A stretch of 64,000 bases of DNA from JAPWJZ01 sp964575605 (GTDB lineage: Bacteria > Pseudomonadota > Alphaproteobacteria > Micavibrionales > UBA2020), in assembly GCA_964575605.1 (NCBI GenBank), contig CAZNRN010000017.1:15025-79024 (forward strand), in the 5' to 3' direction. The notes under the pieces were generated by a model that saw only the letters and a program-made list of their open reading frames with translations, had not been told where the DNA came from and ran no database searches. A program made the position numbers and the translations under genes. Positions 50,742 to 60,853 of the stretch are shown one piece after another; the stretch's first letter is position 1, and each line of letters begins with the position of its first letter.

Positions 50742-52844
50742 CTACCCCGTCGTCAGCCTGAGCATCAGGTAGCCAAGGATGCACATGGAACTGAGGAAAG
50801 CCGAAGCCAGCATCGCCACCTGCCGCCCCGTTGCGCGGCCGTAGGTGCCGCGGTGGGACAGCTGCTGCAGCAGGACGCGCTTTTCCTGCTCCAGCCCGTA
50901 AAATTCGCGCCGCGCCAGCGCGAAACGCTGCACATCGTCCTGCGAGAGCGAGATATTGTCGATAAGGTCGAGGATGGCGGCAAGGTTGCCGGTATCGGCC
51001 AGCCTGCCCATGCGCTTGGAAATTTCCTGCCGCAAGTCGCGGTCGGCGAATTTGTCGACCGCGGGGTTGATCATCGAAATCAGCCAGGCGCCCACGGCGG
51101 GCACGGGGCCAGTGTTGAAGCGGCGCTGTATGGCCGCCAGCGTACGCACGATGCCGACCAGGTTGTATCCCTTGTCGCGCGAAATGACATGGCCCAGGTG
51201 CGGGTCGATCATTTTCGGCTCGCGCACGGAAATAAAGGCGATCATGTGGCGGTCGAGGATGTTTTCGGGACGGTCGGGCCGGCGCGCGATGCTTTCCAGT
51301 GCCTGCAGCAGGCCGCCCGGCCCCAGCCCCACGTAATCCTTCAGCACGGGACTCATGAAGCAGACGTCCTTGTTCAGCTTATAAAGCACGCGCTCCATGC
51401 CATAGCCCGCCATTTTCTGCGTCATGAAGTTGCGGCATTTCTCGAAGGTCGAGACCCAGAGCCCGGCATCGGGAATTTCGTTGAAGCGCTGGCCGTACCA
51501 GGTGCTGAACATCTGGTTGTTGATGATTTCCGCATGCGCCTGCAAATCGCCGCCCTTGGCAATCTGCTCGGCCAGCGAAGCGCCGAAGCCTTCGGCGAAG
51601 ACGTTCAAGTTCTTGTACCTGATGGGCGCATAGGGGTCGAGCACGAGGCTCAGCGCGGACATCAGCTTTTCCTTGCTGCTGCCCTTTTCGCGCAGCCACA
51701 GTTTTTCCAGCCTGTCGGTGAGCATTTTATCCTCGAAGTTGCGCTTGACCCACAAGTCGAAATGGTCTTTTTCCAGCGCCGCCATGGCCTCGGGGATATT
51801 CGCGCACATCGCCATCGCGACGTTGCGCAGGTCCCAGTATTTTTCACCCTTGAAGACGAAAGGCCTGGCCGCACGCAGCGTAACGCGCGGCTGCTTGGGC
51901 GCGGGGCGCTTGCCGTCGGCCCAGCGCAATGCGTCCTCGACGTCCCAGCGCTGGTTTTCGTCATCGTTCAATATGCCACGCAGGAAATCCGAGACGCCGC
52001 CCGGCAGACGCTCGCCGCCCGAGGCCAGCACGTAGGAACCGCTTTCGATTTTGTCGCGGATGATCTGCTGCGGCGTCCGCCCGGCCATCAGGTTCTGCCG
52101 CCGCGCGATCATGGCCACGCACATGCCGAGCGCATACAGGTCGTCCTTGATCGTGCCAGGCCCCTTGCCCGAGGGATCGGCCATGCCGCGCTCCGCCGTT
52201 TCGAAGAAGGGGTGCAGGCGGTAGTGCGGCGCACTGGAAAGGCCTTCGCCGACGACAACGGTTTCGGAGCCTTCGGCGCCGGTGAGGAAAAGGTTCTCGG
52301 GCGTTATCGCGCCATGCACCTGCCCCGCCTGATGCAGGTCGGCCAGCACGGACAGCACAGGCATGATCAGCGCCTGCACGATGCGGTCGGGCGACAGGGG
52401 CAAGGGCTTGGCATCGGCTGCGGGCAGCAGGCGGCGGCCGCGCGGGATTTCGAATACGAGGGCGAGGCGCTGGCGGTTTTCGGGTTTCCAGTCGACGATG
52501 CCGGCCTCGGCCAGGCGCAGCAGGTTCTGGTTGCGCTGGCTTTTGAATGCGCCGATGGACGAGACACGCGGCAGGCGGCGCGTACTGCAGATCAGCGCGT
52601 AATAGCTGCCGGGCTGCTGGCCGCGGAATGAAACATCAAAAGCCCGCGTATCGGGGCTGGCAAGGTCGGGGCGCGGGCGGCTGGGGAAAATCTCGATATC
52701 GCTGCCGACCATGATGCGGCCATCGGCAGCACCCACGCCGCTGATCATGGGATAATCGGTGCCCGGCTTGCGCGGGGACGCCTGCGCGGCATCATCGCCT
52801 GCGCCCTGTCCATTGCTCCCTGTTCCGGTGCGATCCGGCTCCAT
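50742..52844 (-). CDS. Membrane-anchored pseudokinase-like protein
   Basis: A 700-residue protein with a Ser/Thr-kinase-like domain at about 65-310. The catalytic loop reads HGAITPENLF (residues 177-186), where the canonical Asp is Ala179, and the metal-binding DFG is replaced by GEG, so it should lack phosphotransfer. The C-lobe DDLYALG motif is kept. Residues 330-650 form a long helical domain without clear similarity, and a membrane helix closes the chain (about 673-695). The likely role is in signalling or scaffolding at the inner membrane, with the downstream membrane protein; the link to the Tad pilus is by position only. Confidence 0.75.
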   Translation of the reverse strand: MEPDRTGTGSNGQGAGDDAAQASPRKPGTDYPMISGVGAADGRIMVGSDIEIFPSRPRPDLASPDTRAFDVSFRGQQPGSYYALICSTRRLPRVSSIGAFKSQRNQNLLRLAEAGIVDWKPENRQRLALVFEIPRGRRLLPAADAKPLPLSPDRIVQALIMPVLSVLADLHQAGQVHGAITPENLFLTGAEGSETVVVGEGLSSAPHYRLHPFFETAERGMADPSGKGPGTIKDDLYALGMCVAMIARRQNLMAGRTPQQIIRDKIESGSYVLASGGERLPGGVSDFLRGILNDDENQRWDVEDALRWADGKRPAPKQPRVTLRAARPFVFKGEKYWDLRNVAMAMCANIPEAMAALEKDHFDLWVKRNFEDKMLTDRLEKLWLREKGSSKEKLMSALSLVLDPYAPIRYKNLNVFAEGFGASLAEQIAKGGDLQAHAEIINNQMFSTWYGQRFNEIPDAGLWVSTFEKCRNFMTQKMAGYGMERVLYKLNKDVCFMSPVLKDYVGLGPGGLLQALESIARRPDRPENILDRHMIAFISVREPKMIDPHLGHVISRDKGYNLVGIVRTLAAIQRRFNTGPVPAVGAWLISMINPAVDKFADRDLRQEISKRMGRLADTGNLAAILDLIDNISLSQDDVQRFALARREFYGLEQEKRVLLQQLSHRGTYGRATGRQVAMLASAFLSSMCILGYLMLRLTTG

Positions 52845-52976
52845 AATTCAAGTCCCCAATAAACCCGTCCCCATTTTAACCTTATTTAACGGGACGGGGG
52901 CGAAATAATTCCCCGCGCAAGGCATTGCAAAAACTGCGCCAAACCTTCTCCAGTCATATTATGGACAACCGCGGCT

Positions 52977-55900
52977 TCAGTATTTACAGAAAGGCTCGAA
53001 GTTGCCCTCACAGGTGAAGTCCTTCATATAAAAGATCGTCATCTCGTGGCGCGGGCCCTTGGGCCGCGGCACATCCGCCGGCACGATATAGCGGCCGTTG
53101 ATCGGCCCGCCATAGGCCTGCGATGGCAGCGTGATCTCGCGCGTGATCACCCCGTAATTACGGTCGAGCCCGCCGAAATGGTTGTTGGTATCCGGCGTCT
53201 TCGCCGCAATCACCGCAGCGGCACCCGCCGGGTCGCCGGGTTTCAGTTTCTGTGCGGCGCCCGCCAGCCACTGCTGCATCAGCCAGCCGCCGCCGTTGTA
53301 GACGATCGACCCGTCTTTTTTCAGCTTGGTCAGGCGGTCGCTGCCGTCGTCTTTGGGGGCGGCGTCCATGGCGTTGCGGCGCTTGAGTTCCTCGTAGGCC
53401 TTGATGCCCTCGCCGATCAGGTCGCGCTTTTCATCCTCCGGCGTTATTTTCGATCCCGGCGAATTGCCATGCACCTGCATCAGGATCGCCTTTATTTTTT
53501 CGACGGATTCCCTGCCCATTTTCGGCTCTGTGCGGGCGATAAGGCTGGCATAGGGCAGCAGCACGGTCGTCTTGCCGCTGGCCTGCGGATAATTGTCGAT
53601 GTTGCGGAAGCCGTAGAGCGCCACCGCACGCGCCTTTTCGGGCTCGCCCGCCGCCAGGAATTTTTCGGCCATATCGGCCACGACGTCGGTCGAATTCAGG
53701 TCGTCGCGGATTTTCAGCTGCGCGATGAAATCGTCGATATCCTGCTGCTTGGTGGCCTTTGTGCCGGCGATGATGCGCGCGATGCGCTCGACGGCGACCG
53801 ACGTTTTGCCGCGCTGCACGTCCATTTCGGCTACCGCCGCCGCCTGTTGCGCGAAGGCCTGCGTACGTGCAAGGTTGTCGGCCAGCCCCAGTTTTTTTTC
53901 GGCCGCCGCGCGCGTGACGAGGATGTCGAGCGCAAGGCCGTCAGGGTCGACCAGCGGCGCGCCCATGGCGTCACCGAAGTTAGGCGCCAGCGCATAGCCC
54001 TTGTCGTAGTAGGCCTTCGCATCCGCCGTTTTCTTCGCATCGAAGGACGCATTGGCCAGCGCGAAGTAAACGCCCGACTGGTAGGGCGCATAGTTCATTT
54101 TCGCCGCGGCGATATCCGCCGCAACGTCGGCCTTGCCCTTCGCCGCCGCCAGCGCTGCCGTATCGTGCAGCGCCTTCTGCCGCATGAAATAGGCGACGTA
54201 ATCGGTGCCGCCCAGCCGCTGGATGGACGACGGGTCGACGACCGTCATGGCGGCACGCTCGGCCGCGTCGAAATGCCCGTCTTTCGCCAGCATGCCTGCC
54301 AGCGCCGCCAGCTGCATGCCGTTCCGCATGCGCGCGAAACCGCCGCGCGGCCCCAGCCGGTCGAGCCCGACCGAATGCGGCGCACCCTGCGACGCCCATG
54401 CCACATCGATAAGCTGTTTTTCAGCCGTGTGGAAGCCCGCGTCATGCAGCAGCCCCGCGAAGGCCGCCGCAGGCACACCATATTGCGCGTCCTTCATCCT
54501 TTGCCCCGATTCCTTGTCTTTCAACACGGCAGCCGTGGCAACCGCCAGCTGCGCGCGGAACAGCGCCGAGCCCGCCTTGCCTGCAGACAGCAGTTCCCGG
54601 CCTGCCGCGAGCGCTTTCTTCTTGTCCTCCAGAGGCGCACCCGATGCCGCGAGGCGCAAGATGAATTTGCCGATATCCTGGTCCTGGATGAAGGACGGCG
54701 GCTGTTTCATGACCGTCGCGGAATTGACGGCGCCCAGCATAATCATGTATTTCGGCATGCCGCGGCGGCCGCCCTGCGCTTCGGGCGGTAGTTCGGTAAA
54801 GGCCTGCCGCGATTTTTCGAAGAGGGCAAGCGCCTCTGCCCCCTTGCCCATTTCGGCCAGCGCCGTCGCGGCAAAAAGCCGGACACGCGCCCTCAGCCCC
54901 TCGTTCTCGTATTTTTCGGTGCGGGAGAGGATATCCCTGACCAGTTTTTCGGCCTTCATTTCGGCCGCGATGCCAAAAAACGTTCCGTAGACATCGCTCT
55001 CGAAACCGCCCCGCGCCTTAGCGCCGTCGGCGGGCCAGCTTTCAAGCCCCAGCTTCACCAGTTCATCCAGTACTTTCTGGCGGCCCTTGTCGTCGGGATG
55101 CGCCGCGTAATAATCAGCAATGGCCTCCAGCGCCGACACACCCATGCGTGTATCCATGCCCGCTGCTTCGGCATAAATTTCCCAGGCCTTGTCGGGCTTG
55201 CCCGCCGCGGCATAGGCGGCGGCATAACGGGCGGGTTCGCTGCGGCGGCTATATGATTTTTCGGGTGCGGCGGCAGGTGTTTCCACGCCTGCAAGGATGT
55301 CGAGGACGCCCAGCGTATCCCTGTCGCGGCTGCCATCCCTGTTCTGCGGCTTGCGGCCTTCGATATCGCGGATATAGCGCGTTATCGCATCGATATCCTT
55401 GTTTTGCCGGCGGCGTTCCAGCGCGACGGCGCCCAGGGCCGCCGTGAATTCGCGGTCATAGTGGTAGAAAGATTCAGTGCTGGTGGGCCGGATTGGCCCC
55501 CCGTCCGCCGGCCATTTCAGCACGTCGCGGTTATAGGCCGCATCGCCGATCTGGTCGGCATAAGAAACGGCCTGCTTGTAATCTCCCGCCTCTGCGGCTT
55601 GGCGCGACTGGTCGGCCAGCGCCTGCGCTTCGCCTTCCTGGCGCCGCTCCAGCTTCACTGTCTGCGGTTTTCCAACCGTCCCGCCTTTTTCGGCGGCTTC
55701 CACCTGTTCCATCACCGGAATCCAGGTCGCGAAGTATTTGGGGTCGAGGCTGTGGCGCGACAGTGCGATGCCGCCGATGAATTTCAGCGCCATGACCTTC
55801 GCAAGCTCGGGGTATCCCGCTTCGACGAAGCTTTTGGCAAGGCGCACGAATTCGCGCTCGTAACCCCAGTCGACATGCTTTACGACATAGGATGACAGGA

Positions 55901-57596
55901 AACCATAGATGCAATCGGCATGGTAATCGCCGTTGCAGACGCTCATGTAGCCTTGCCCCAGCCTTTCCTTGCTGTAATCAACAACGCCCGGGTTTTTCAG
56001 CTGGCCTGCGGCGCAACTGGCGTCCTTGGTTTGCATTTCGGCTGCGGCGGGATCGAAGCCCTTGGGAAATTTCGTTTTGCAGTCGAAGGCCGCGCCGGTC
56101 CATGTCACACCGTCAATCTTCGCATCGGTGAAATTGGCGCCTTCCAGCTTCACCTGCCCGCGGTAGCTGTTGATGGGAAAGGTAGCGCCCGTCAGGTCGG
56201 CGCCCGTGAAATCGGCCTCTTTCAACGTCGCGCCTGCGAAGATGGCGTTTTTGAGGCTGGCGCCCTTGAACGACGCACCCGTGAAATCGACGTTGTCGAA
56301 CTGCAACCCGTCAAGCTTGCGGCCGGAGAGGTCGACGCCCTGGTTGTTGGGGCCGCAGCGGCCTGTATGGAATTTCATGCCCGTAAGGTCGGCACCCGCG
56401 ATTTTGGATTTATAAAGCCCGCTGAACGTCGCATCGCGGAAGACAGCGCCGGAAAAATCGTTGCCGACGGCGTCTTTCGGGATGCCCGAGCATTCAGCGA
56501 TGAAAAACTTGCTGCCCGAAAAATCCGCGCCCTTGAAGCTGTTGCCGTCGGCGGCGCGCATGTCCATTTCGGATTTCGCGAAGCGGGCCTTGTCGAAATT
56601 GCTCTTGAAGAAAAAGCCGCGCCCCTTGGCGCCCTCGAAATTAGCGCCGTCCAGCTTGCTGTCCCTGATCTCGACTTCCATAAGCGCGTTGCTGAAATTC
56701 GCGCCGGTCAGCGTGACATTGGTGAATTTGACGCGCTGCAGCTTGGCGCCCGAAAAATCCGCGCCCGACAGGTCGGCGTCTTTCAGTTCGAGGTTTACCA
56801 GTTCCTGACCCGCCATCGCCAGTTTCTTGCCGGAAAGTTCCGCCGCACGGCCGAGGCGCAGCAGGCTCAGCTGTATGCCGGTATCGGCACCTTTCGTGCC
56901 CTCGACGCTTTTCAGCACCTTGATCGCATCATCCGGCCGGTCGGCCAGTTGCAGGATGCGGCCGTATTGCGCCTTCAGTTCCGCATTGTCTTTTGCGGCG
57001 GGCACATCCTTGAAAGCCTGCTCGTAGGTATAGGCTGCAGCCTCGAAATCCTTGTTGGCCTCCAGCATCGCGGCTTTCTTAGTGTAGAACTCCAGCGTCT
57101 GGGGAAATTTGGCGATCAGCCCGTCGATGGCGTCATATTCCGCGCGGATGGTGTCCAGCTGTTCCGCCCCGCCGCAGCCGCTGCAAAGGCCGCGGTACGT
57201 CGCGTAAAAACCGCCGGTGCGTGTCGCATAGATTGTCGTTTCGGTGCCGTCGGGATAAGCCTTCACGTCGAAATCGCCGATGATGCCGCCCTTGCGGTGC
57301 GCGGAGTAATAAACCCGCGCCGTCTTGCGCGGCGCGCCTTTGTAGAGCGTAATGATGTCGAAATCGGTATAAGTATCTGGCAGTTCGCGTGCCGCGCTTG
57401 AACCAGACGGCTTGTTTTTTTCGAATTCCTTTTGCATTTCCGCCGTCGTCTCGCCGCTTGCGGTCGCCTTGCCCTTGAAGACGAGATCGTGGCGCATCAG
57501 GTATTCCTTGCAGGTCGAATGCATGCAGGTGGTCGCGCCCGCAGGCAGCACCCAAATGAACCCCAACAGTGCCAATGCCATGATAAAAATTCTCAT
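52977..57596 (-). CDS. Giant exported protein with pentapeptide repeats and TPR-like helices
   Basis: A 1539-residue protein with a signal peptide (MRIFIMALALLGFIWVLPAGA). Residues about 20-140 include a cysteine-containing N-terminal domain (TTCMHSTCKEYL and GLCSGCGG). TPR-like helices (about 145-260) are followed by a pentapeptide-repeat block (about 270-540, with A(D/N)FSGAKL-like units). From about 600 to 1400 it is mainly helical repeats resembling TPRs, and the C-terminus has a strand-rich tail ending in FTCEGNFEPFCKY. I take the ATG at 57596, which gives a clean signal peptide. It is probably a periplasmic or surface scaffold. No close family is recognised. Confidence 0.75.
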   Translation of the reverse strand: MRIFIMALALLGFIWVLPAGATTCMHSTCKEYLMRHDLVFKGKATASGETTAEMQKEFEKNKPSGSSAARELPDTYTDFDIITLYKGAPRKTARVYYSAHRKGGIIGDFDVKAYPDGTETTIYATRTGGFYATYRGLCSGCGGAEQLDTIRAEYDAIDGLIAKFPQTLEFYTKKAAMLEANKDFEAAAYTYEQAFKDVPAAKDNAELKAQYGRILQLADRPDDAIKVLKSVEGTKGADTGIQLSLLRLGRAAELSGKKLAMAGQELVNLELKDADLSGADFSGAKLQRVKFTNVTLTGANFSNALMEVEIRDSKLDGANFEGAKGRGFFFKSNFDKARFAKSEMDMRAADGNSFKGADFSGSKFFIAECSGIPKDAVGNDFSGAVFRDATFSGLYKSKIAGADLTGMKFHTGRCGPNNQGVDLSGRKLDGLQFDNVDFTGASFKGASLKNAIFAGATLKEADFTGADLTGATFPINSYRGQVKLEGANFTDAKIDGVTWTGAAFDCKTKFPKGFDPAAAEMQTKDASCAAGQLKNPGVVDYSKERLGQGYMSVCNGDYHADCIYGFLSSYVVKHVDWGYEREFVRLAKSFVEAGYPELAKVMALKFIGGIALSRHSLDPKYFATWIPVMEQVEAAEKGGTVGKPQTVKLERRQEGEAQALADQSRQAAEAGDYKQAVSYADQIGDAAYNRDVLKWPADGGPIRPTSTESFYHYDREFTAALGAVALERRRQNKDIDAITRYIRDIEGRKPQNRDGSRDRDTLGVLDILAGVETPAAAPEKSYSRRSEPARYAAAYAAAGKPDKAWEIYAEAAGMDTRMGVSALEAIADYYAAHPDDKGRQKVLDELVKLGLESWPADGAKARGGFESDVYGTFFGIAAEMKAEKLVRDILSRTEKYENEGLRARVRLFAATALAEMGKGAEALALFEKSRQAFTELPPEAQGGRRGMPKYMIMLGAVNSATVMKQPPSFIQDQDIGKFILRLAASGAPLEDKKKALAAGRELLSAGKAGSALFRAQLAVATAAVLKDKESGQRMKDAQYGVPAAAFAGLLHDAGFHTAEKQLIDVAWASQGAPHSVGLDRLGPRGGFARMRNGMQLAALAGMLAKDGHFDAAERAAMTVVDPSSIQRLGGTDYVAYFMRQKALHDTAALAAAKGKADVAADIAAAKMNYAPYQSGVYFALANASFDAKKTADAKAYYDKGYALAPNFGDAMGAPLVDPDGLALDILVTRAAAEKKLGLADNLARTQAFAQQAAAVAEMDVQRGKTSVAVERIARIIAGTKATKQQDIDDFIAQLKIRDDLNSTDVVADMAEKFLAAGEPEKARAVALYGFRNIDNYPQASGKTTVLLPYASLIARTEPKMGRESVEKIKAILMQVHGNSPGSKITPEDEKRDLIGEGIKAYEELKRRNAMDAAPKDDGSDRLTKLKKDGSIVYNGGGWLMQQWLAGAAQKLKPGDPAGAAAVIAAKTPDTNNHFGGLDRNYGVITREITLPSQAYGGPINGRYIVPADVPRPKGPRHEMTIFYMKDFTCEGNFEPFCKY

Positions 57597-57712
57597 GCGC
57601 CCCCGCCTTGCCCAGCCCAAGCGAACCCCTTGAAATCTAACGGGTGATTTTCAAGGAAAGGTTAACCCGGCGCGCAAATAAGAATGATTTGCATTATGGA
57701 AACCTAATCGGT

Positions 57713-57740
57713 TTGACAGTTTTCGGAAAACTGGTATAAA
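57713..57740 (+). promoter_or_regulatory. Strong sigma70-type promoter
   Basis: TTGACA at 57713-57718 and TATAAA at 57735-57740 with a 16-base spacer match the consensus well. Transcription would start about 57748, giving a leader of about 40 bases before the lipoprotein gene start at 57788. Confidence 0.75.
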
Positions 57741-57787
57741 TCATTCCATAATTAACATTGCACGAGTCTTTAAAAGGTCATTTCACC

Positions 57788-58393
57788 ATGGGCACACCCA
57801 AACGCGCCTCCAAGCTTACCCGAGCCTTTGCCTCTGTCGCCGCTGCCGCCGTTTTGCTGGGTGCCGCTGGCTGCACCTCCATGCCGGTCGCAGGCGGCGG
57901 CGGTTCGCCGTTGAATTCTGAATCCGTGCAAAACGCAGAAATCTGCCTGTCCTACCAGCAGGCGAAGGAAAAAGCGGCCGGCATCCCCGTCGGCACCGCC
58001 AAAGCTGACGTTTATGCCGCTTTCGGCATCAAGAGCGAGGCCGATACGCTGCGCCAGATGACCAAGGAAGAGGTTAACCGCGCGCTCTACGGCCAGCCGA
58101 TGTTGAACATCAACTTCGAACAACGCGAAGACGCGCAGAAATTCGCCAACTCGCTCGAAGGTTTCGCCGTCAACTGCAAGAAAATCAATTCGGCCCGCCG
58201 CTTCGGTTTCACGCATTCCGAAGTCGAGAAGAAGGGCTATGACTACACGCTGGTCTTCATCTTCCGCGAGGGCAAGCTCTACGACCCCATCTCGGTGCCC
58301 GGCGCGCCGGTGCAGTCGAAAGAGAAAGACGGCTACCTCAACAACCTCAACCCGCTTGACCTCGGCGCCCGCGCCGCGCGCGGCGGTTTATAA
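57788..58393 (+). CDS. Hypothetical lipoprotein
   Basis: A 201-residue protein with a basic N-terminus, a hydrophobic stretch and a lipobox-like GAAGC (cysteine near residue 29). The mature part begins with a Gly-rich linker and then a compact domain with VQNAEICLSYQQAKEKAAGIPVG, which I cannot assign. I use the ATG at 57788; the upstream in-frame start does not improve the signal. It is driven by a consensus promoter about 50 bp upstream, so it is likely well expressed. Confidence 0.75.
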   Translation: MGTPKRASKLTRAFASVAAAAVLLGAAGCTSMPVAGGGGSPLNSESVQNAEICLSYQQAKEKAAGIPVGTAKADVYAAFGIKSEADTLRQMTKEEVNRALYGQPMLNINFEQREDAQKFANSLEGFAVNCKKINSARRFGFTHSEVEKKGYDYTLVFIFREGKLYDPISVPGAPVQSKEKDGYLNNLNPLDLGARAARGGL

Positions 58394-58504
58394 TTGGCCG
58401 GGCGGGGTGGCCTCTAAAGTTTATTGTTAAAGTTTAACGGGCGCTTATGTGATCTTCACTTACACACACACGACACCCCGAAATCGTATAAGCGCCAAAT
58501 AGAG

Positions 58505-58532
58505 AAGAGCCCGGTCCCACAGCCGGGCTCTT
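58505..58532. terminator. Bidirectional terminator
   Basis: AAGAGCCCGGTCCCACAGCC opens an 11 bp stem closed by GGCTCTT, with CAACTTTTT following on the plus strand. It lies between the convergent lipoprotein and SH3 protein genes. Confidence 0.85.
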
Positions 58533-58556
58533 CAACTTTTTGGCTATAGCCAGCTA

Positions 58557-59108
58557 TCAGTTCTTTTCGTTTTCGGGATGATAGCGCGCGTCACTGCTCT
58601 TGCTCCAGGTATGGCCGCGGTAGCCGTCCATGCTGCGGGTGTTGCCGTCGCGGTCAACATCATCCCAGTACATGTCGCGGCCGGCGTTCTGCGTGCCGTA
58701 GCGCTTTTTGTAGAAAGTCTCGTTCGAGTAATAGGACGTCCAGTATTTGCGCTGGTCGAACTTCACTTCCTTGATCTCGAGGCGGGGGCCGAAGGTGGCG
58801 ACTGACACGTCGCGGCCCTTGCGGTTTGACATGGTGCGGTATTCGGACTGGAGGTATTTTGCGGGCATCCAGCCACGCTTGCCGCGGCTTTCTACGTCGC
58901 ACCAGTCCCAGTTTTTCAGGCAGCCGACGACGTTGACATGGTCGCCCTTGCGGATCTTGCCGATGATGCCGTACTGGCCTGCGGGGCCGGAACGCACGTT
59001 CGACGTCGCCGCCGCGCGCGCATCGACGGGATGCCAGCCCGCGGAAGCGGGTTGTGCGGCGATTGCCGCGAAGGCCACAAGAGCGGCCGCGATAAATGCA
59101 TAACGCAT
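58557..59108 (-). CDS. Exported SH3-domain protein
   Basis: A 183-residue exported protein with a signal peptide of 23 residues ending in ASA. A bacterial SH3 (SH3b) domain covers about 32-88 (ATSNVRSGPAGQYGIIGKIR and RGWMPAKYL). The C-terminal half is rich in Tyr, Arg and Asp, with a WDDVDRDGNTRSMDG stretch. SH3b domains often bind peptidoglycan peptides. No enzyme domain is present. AGGAG lies seven bases before the ATG. Confidence 0.85.
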   Translation of the reverse strand: MRYAFIAAALVAFAAIAAQPASAGWHPVDARAAATSNVRSGPAGQYGIIGKIRKGDHVNVVGCLKNWDWCDVESRGKRGWMPAKYLQSEYRTMSNRKGRDVSVATFGPRLEIKEVKFDQRKYWTSYYSNETFYKKRYGTQNAGRDMYWDDVDRDGNTRSMDGYRGHTWSKSSDARYHPENEKN

Positions 59109-59216
59109 GAGGTTCTCCTTGATAATGATGAAGCGGTTTTAATTACAGGTGCAGGCAGCATACACCCGCTACCGTTAACAAACGGTAAGCGACGCAATAA
59201 GGAAAACAGAAGCTGA

Positions 59217-60710
59217 TTAAATACCGCCCAGGCTCAGCAGTTTGATCTCGAGATAGTCTTCAATACCGTATTTCGAGCCTTCGGTGCCGATGCCGGATTG
59301 TTTCCAGCCGCCGAAGGGCGCCTGCGGCGCCACGATCTGCACCGTGTTGACGCCGACCATGCCGTATTCGAGCGCCTCGGACACGCGCCAGATGCGCGCC
59401 ATGTCGCGGCTGCACACGAATGCCGCCAAACCGTATTCGGTGTCGTTGGCAAGCTTGATGACTTCTTCTTCGCTCTTGAATTTATACAGCGGCGCGAGGG
59501 GGCCGAAGGTTTCCTCGCGGAAGAACATCATATCGGTCGTGACATTCGTCAGCACCGTGGGTTCGAAGAAAGTGCCGCCCAGCGCATGGCGCTTGCCGCC
59601 GGCCTGCACCTTCGCGCCTTTCATGGTGGCGTCTTTCAGCTGAACTTCGACTTTTTCAACGCCTTTCAGGTTGATGAGGGGGCCCTGGTCCGTGCCCTCC
59701 TCCAGCCCGTTGCCGACCTTCATCTTTTTCACGGCATCGGTGAATTTAGCGGCGAAGGCGTCGTAGATGCCTTCCTGCACGAAGATGCGGTTGGCGCAGA
59801 CGCAGGTCTGGCCGCTGTTGCGGAATTTCGAGGCGATGGCCGCCGCGACGGCTTCCTCAAGGTTCGCATCGTCGAAGATGATAAAGGGCGCATTGCCACC
59901 CAGTTCCATCGAGACTTTTTTCACCGTGCCAGCACATTGCGCGATGAGCAGTTTGCCGACGGCGGTCGAGCCGGTGAAGGAGATCTTCTTTACCAGCGGG
60001 TTTTCGGTGACTTCTTTACCAATGGGCTGCGCGTCCCCTGTGATGATGTTCAGCACGCCCGCCGGAATACCCGCGCGCGTGGCAAGCTCGGCAAGCGCAA
60101 AGGCGGAATAGGGCGTCAGCTCCGACGGCTTGATCACAACCGTGCAGCCCGCCGCCAGCGCCGGCGCGGTCTTGCGCGTGATCATCTGCGAGGGAAAGTT
60201 CCAGGGCGTGATCATGGCGCAGACGCCGACCGGCTGTTTCAGCGTGACAAGGCGGTGCGATTTATTGTGCGTGGGGATGACGTCGCCATAGGTGCGGCGG
60301 CCTTCCTCGGCCATCCATTCGACGTATCCCGCGCCGTTCTGGATTTCGGCCTTGGCCTGTGCGACGGGCTTGCCCTGCTCGGCCGTGAGGATTTTGGCGA
60401 GGTCGTCGATGTTTTCATGCATCAGCGCCGCCCATTTCTTCAAAATCTGCGCGCGCTCGACCGCCAGCATGCTGCGCCAGCCGTCGAAGGCCTTGTGCGC
60501 GGCCTCGATCGCGCGTTTGGTGTCGGCTGTTGAAAAATTCGGCGTGGTGCCGATGATGTCCTGCGTCGCGGGGTTGTTGACCTCGATCACCTTGCCGCCC
60601 TCGGCGTTCACCCATTTGCCGTCGACATAGGCCTGCTGGCGGAACAGCGTGGCGTCTTTCAGGCCCAGATGGGCGACGACATCGATTTTTTTTGCGGCGG
60701 GGACGGACAT
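59217..60710 (-). CDS. gabD: Succinate-semialdehyde dehydrogenase
   Basis: An NAD(P)-dependent aldehyde dehydrogenase that oxidises succinate semialdehyde to succinate in the GABA shunt. The 497-residue protein has TPWNFPSQMITRK (cofactor loop), FTGSTAVGKLL, the active-site Glu in MELGGNAPF and the catalytic Cys in NSGQTCVCANR. A Cys-x-Cys at the active site is shared with GabD-type enzymes. Length is typical. It stands alone, divergent from the AAA gene group. Confidence 0.92.
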   Translation of the reverse strand: MSVPAAKKIDVVAHLGLKDATLFRQQAYVDGKWVNAEGGKVIEVNNPATQDIIGTTPNFSTADTKRAIEAAHKAFDGWRSMLAVERAQILKKWAALMHENIDDLAKILTAEQGKPVAQAKAEIQNGAGYVEWMAEEGRRTYGDVIPTHNKSHRLVTLKQPVGVCAMITPWNFPSQMITRKTAPALAAGCTVVIKPSELTPYSAFALAELATRAGIPAGVLNIITGDAQPIGKEVTENPLVKKISFTGSTAVGKLLIAQCAGTVKKVSMELGGNAPFIIFDDANLEEAVAAAIASKFRNSGQTCVCANRIFVQEGIYDAFAAKFTDAVKKMKVGNGLEEGTDQGPLINLKGVEKVEVQLKDATMKGAKVQAGGKRHALGGTFFEPTVLTNVTTDMMFFREETFGPLAPLYKFKSEEEVIKLANDTEYGLAAFVCSRDMARIWRVSEALEYGMVGVNTVQIVAPQAPFGGWKQSGIGTEGSKYGIEDYLEIKLLSLGGI

Positions 60711-60853
60711 GTAAATGCACTCCTATATATGCCCCCATAAGATAGGCCTTCCCGCGGCAGGCGGAAAGTGCGCCGGATTACCGTTTGAAAACAATGCCTT
60801 AACTTAAATTTAAGCGTTTTCTGTAAAAATATAGTCGGATTAACAGGACAGGC

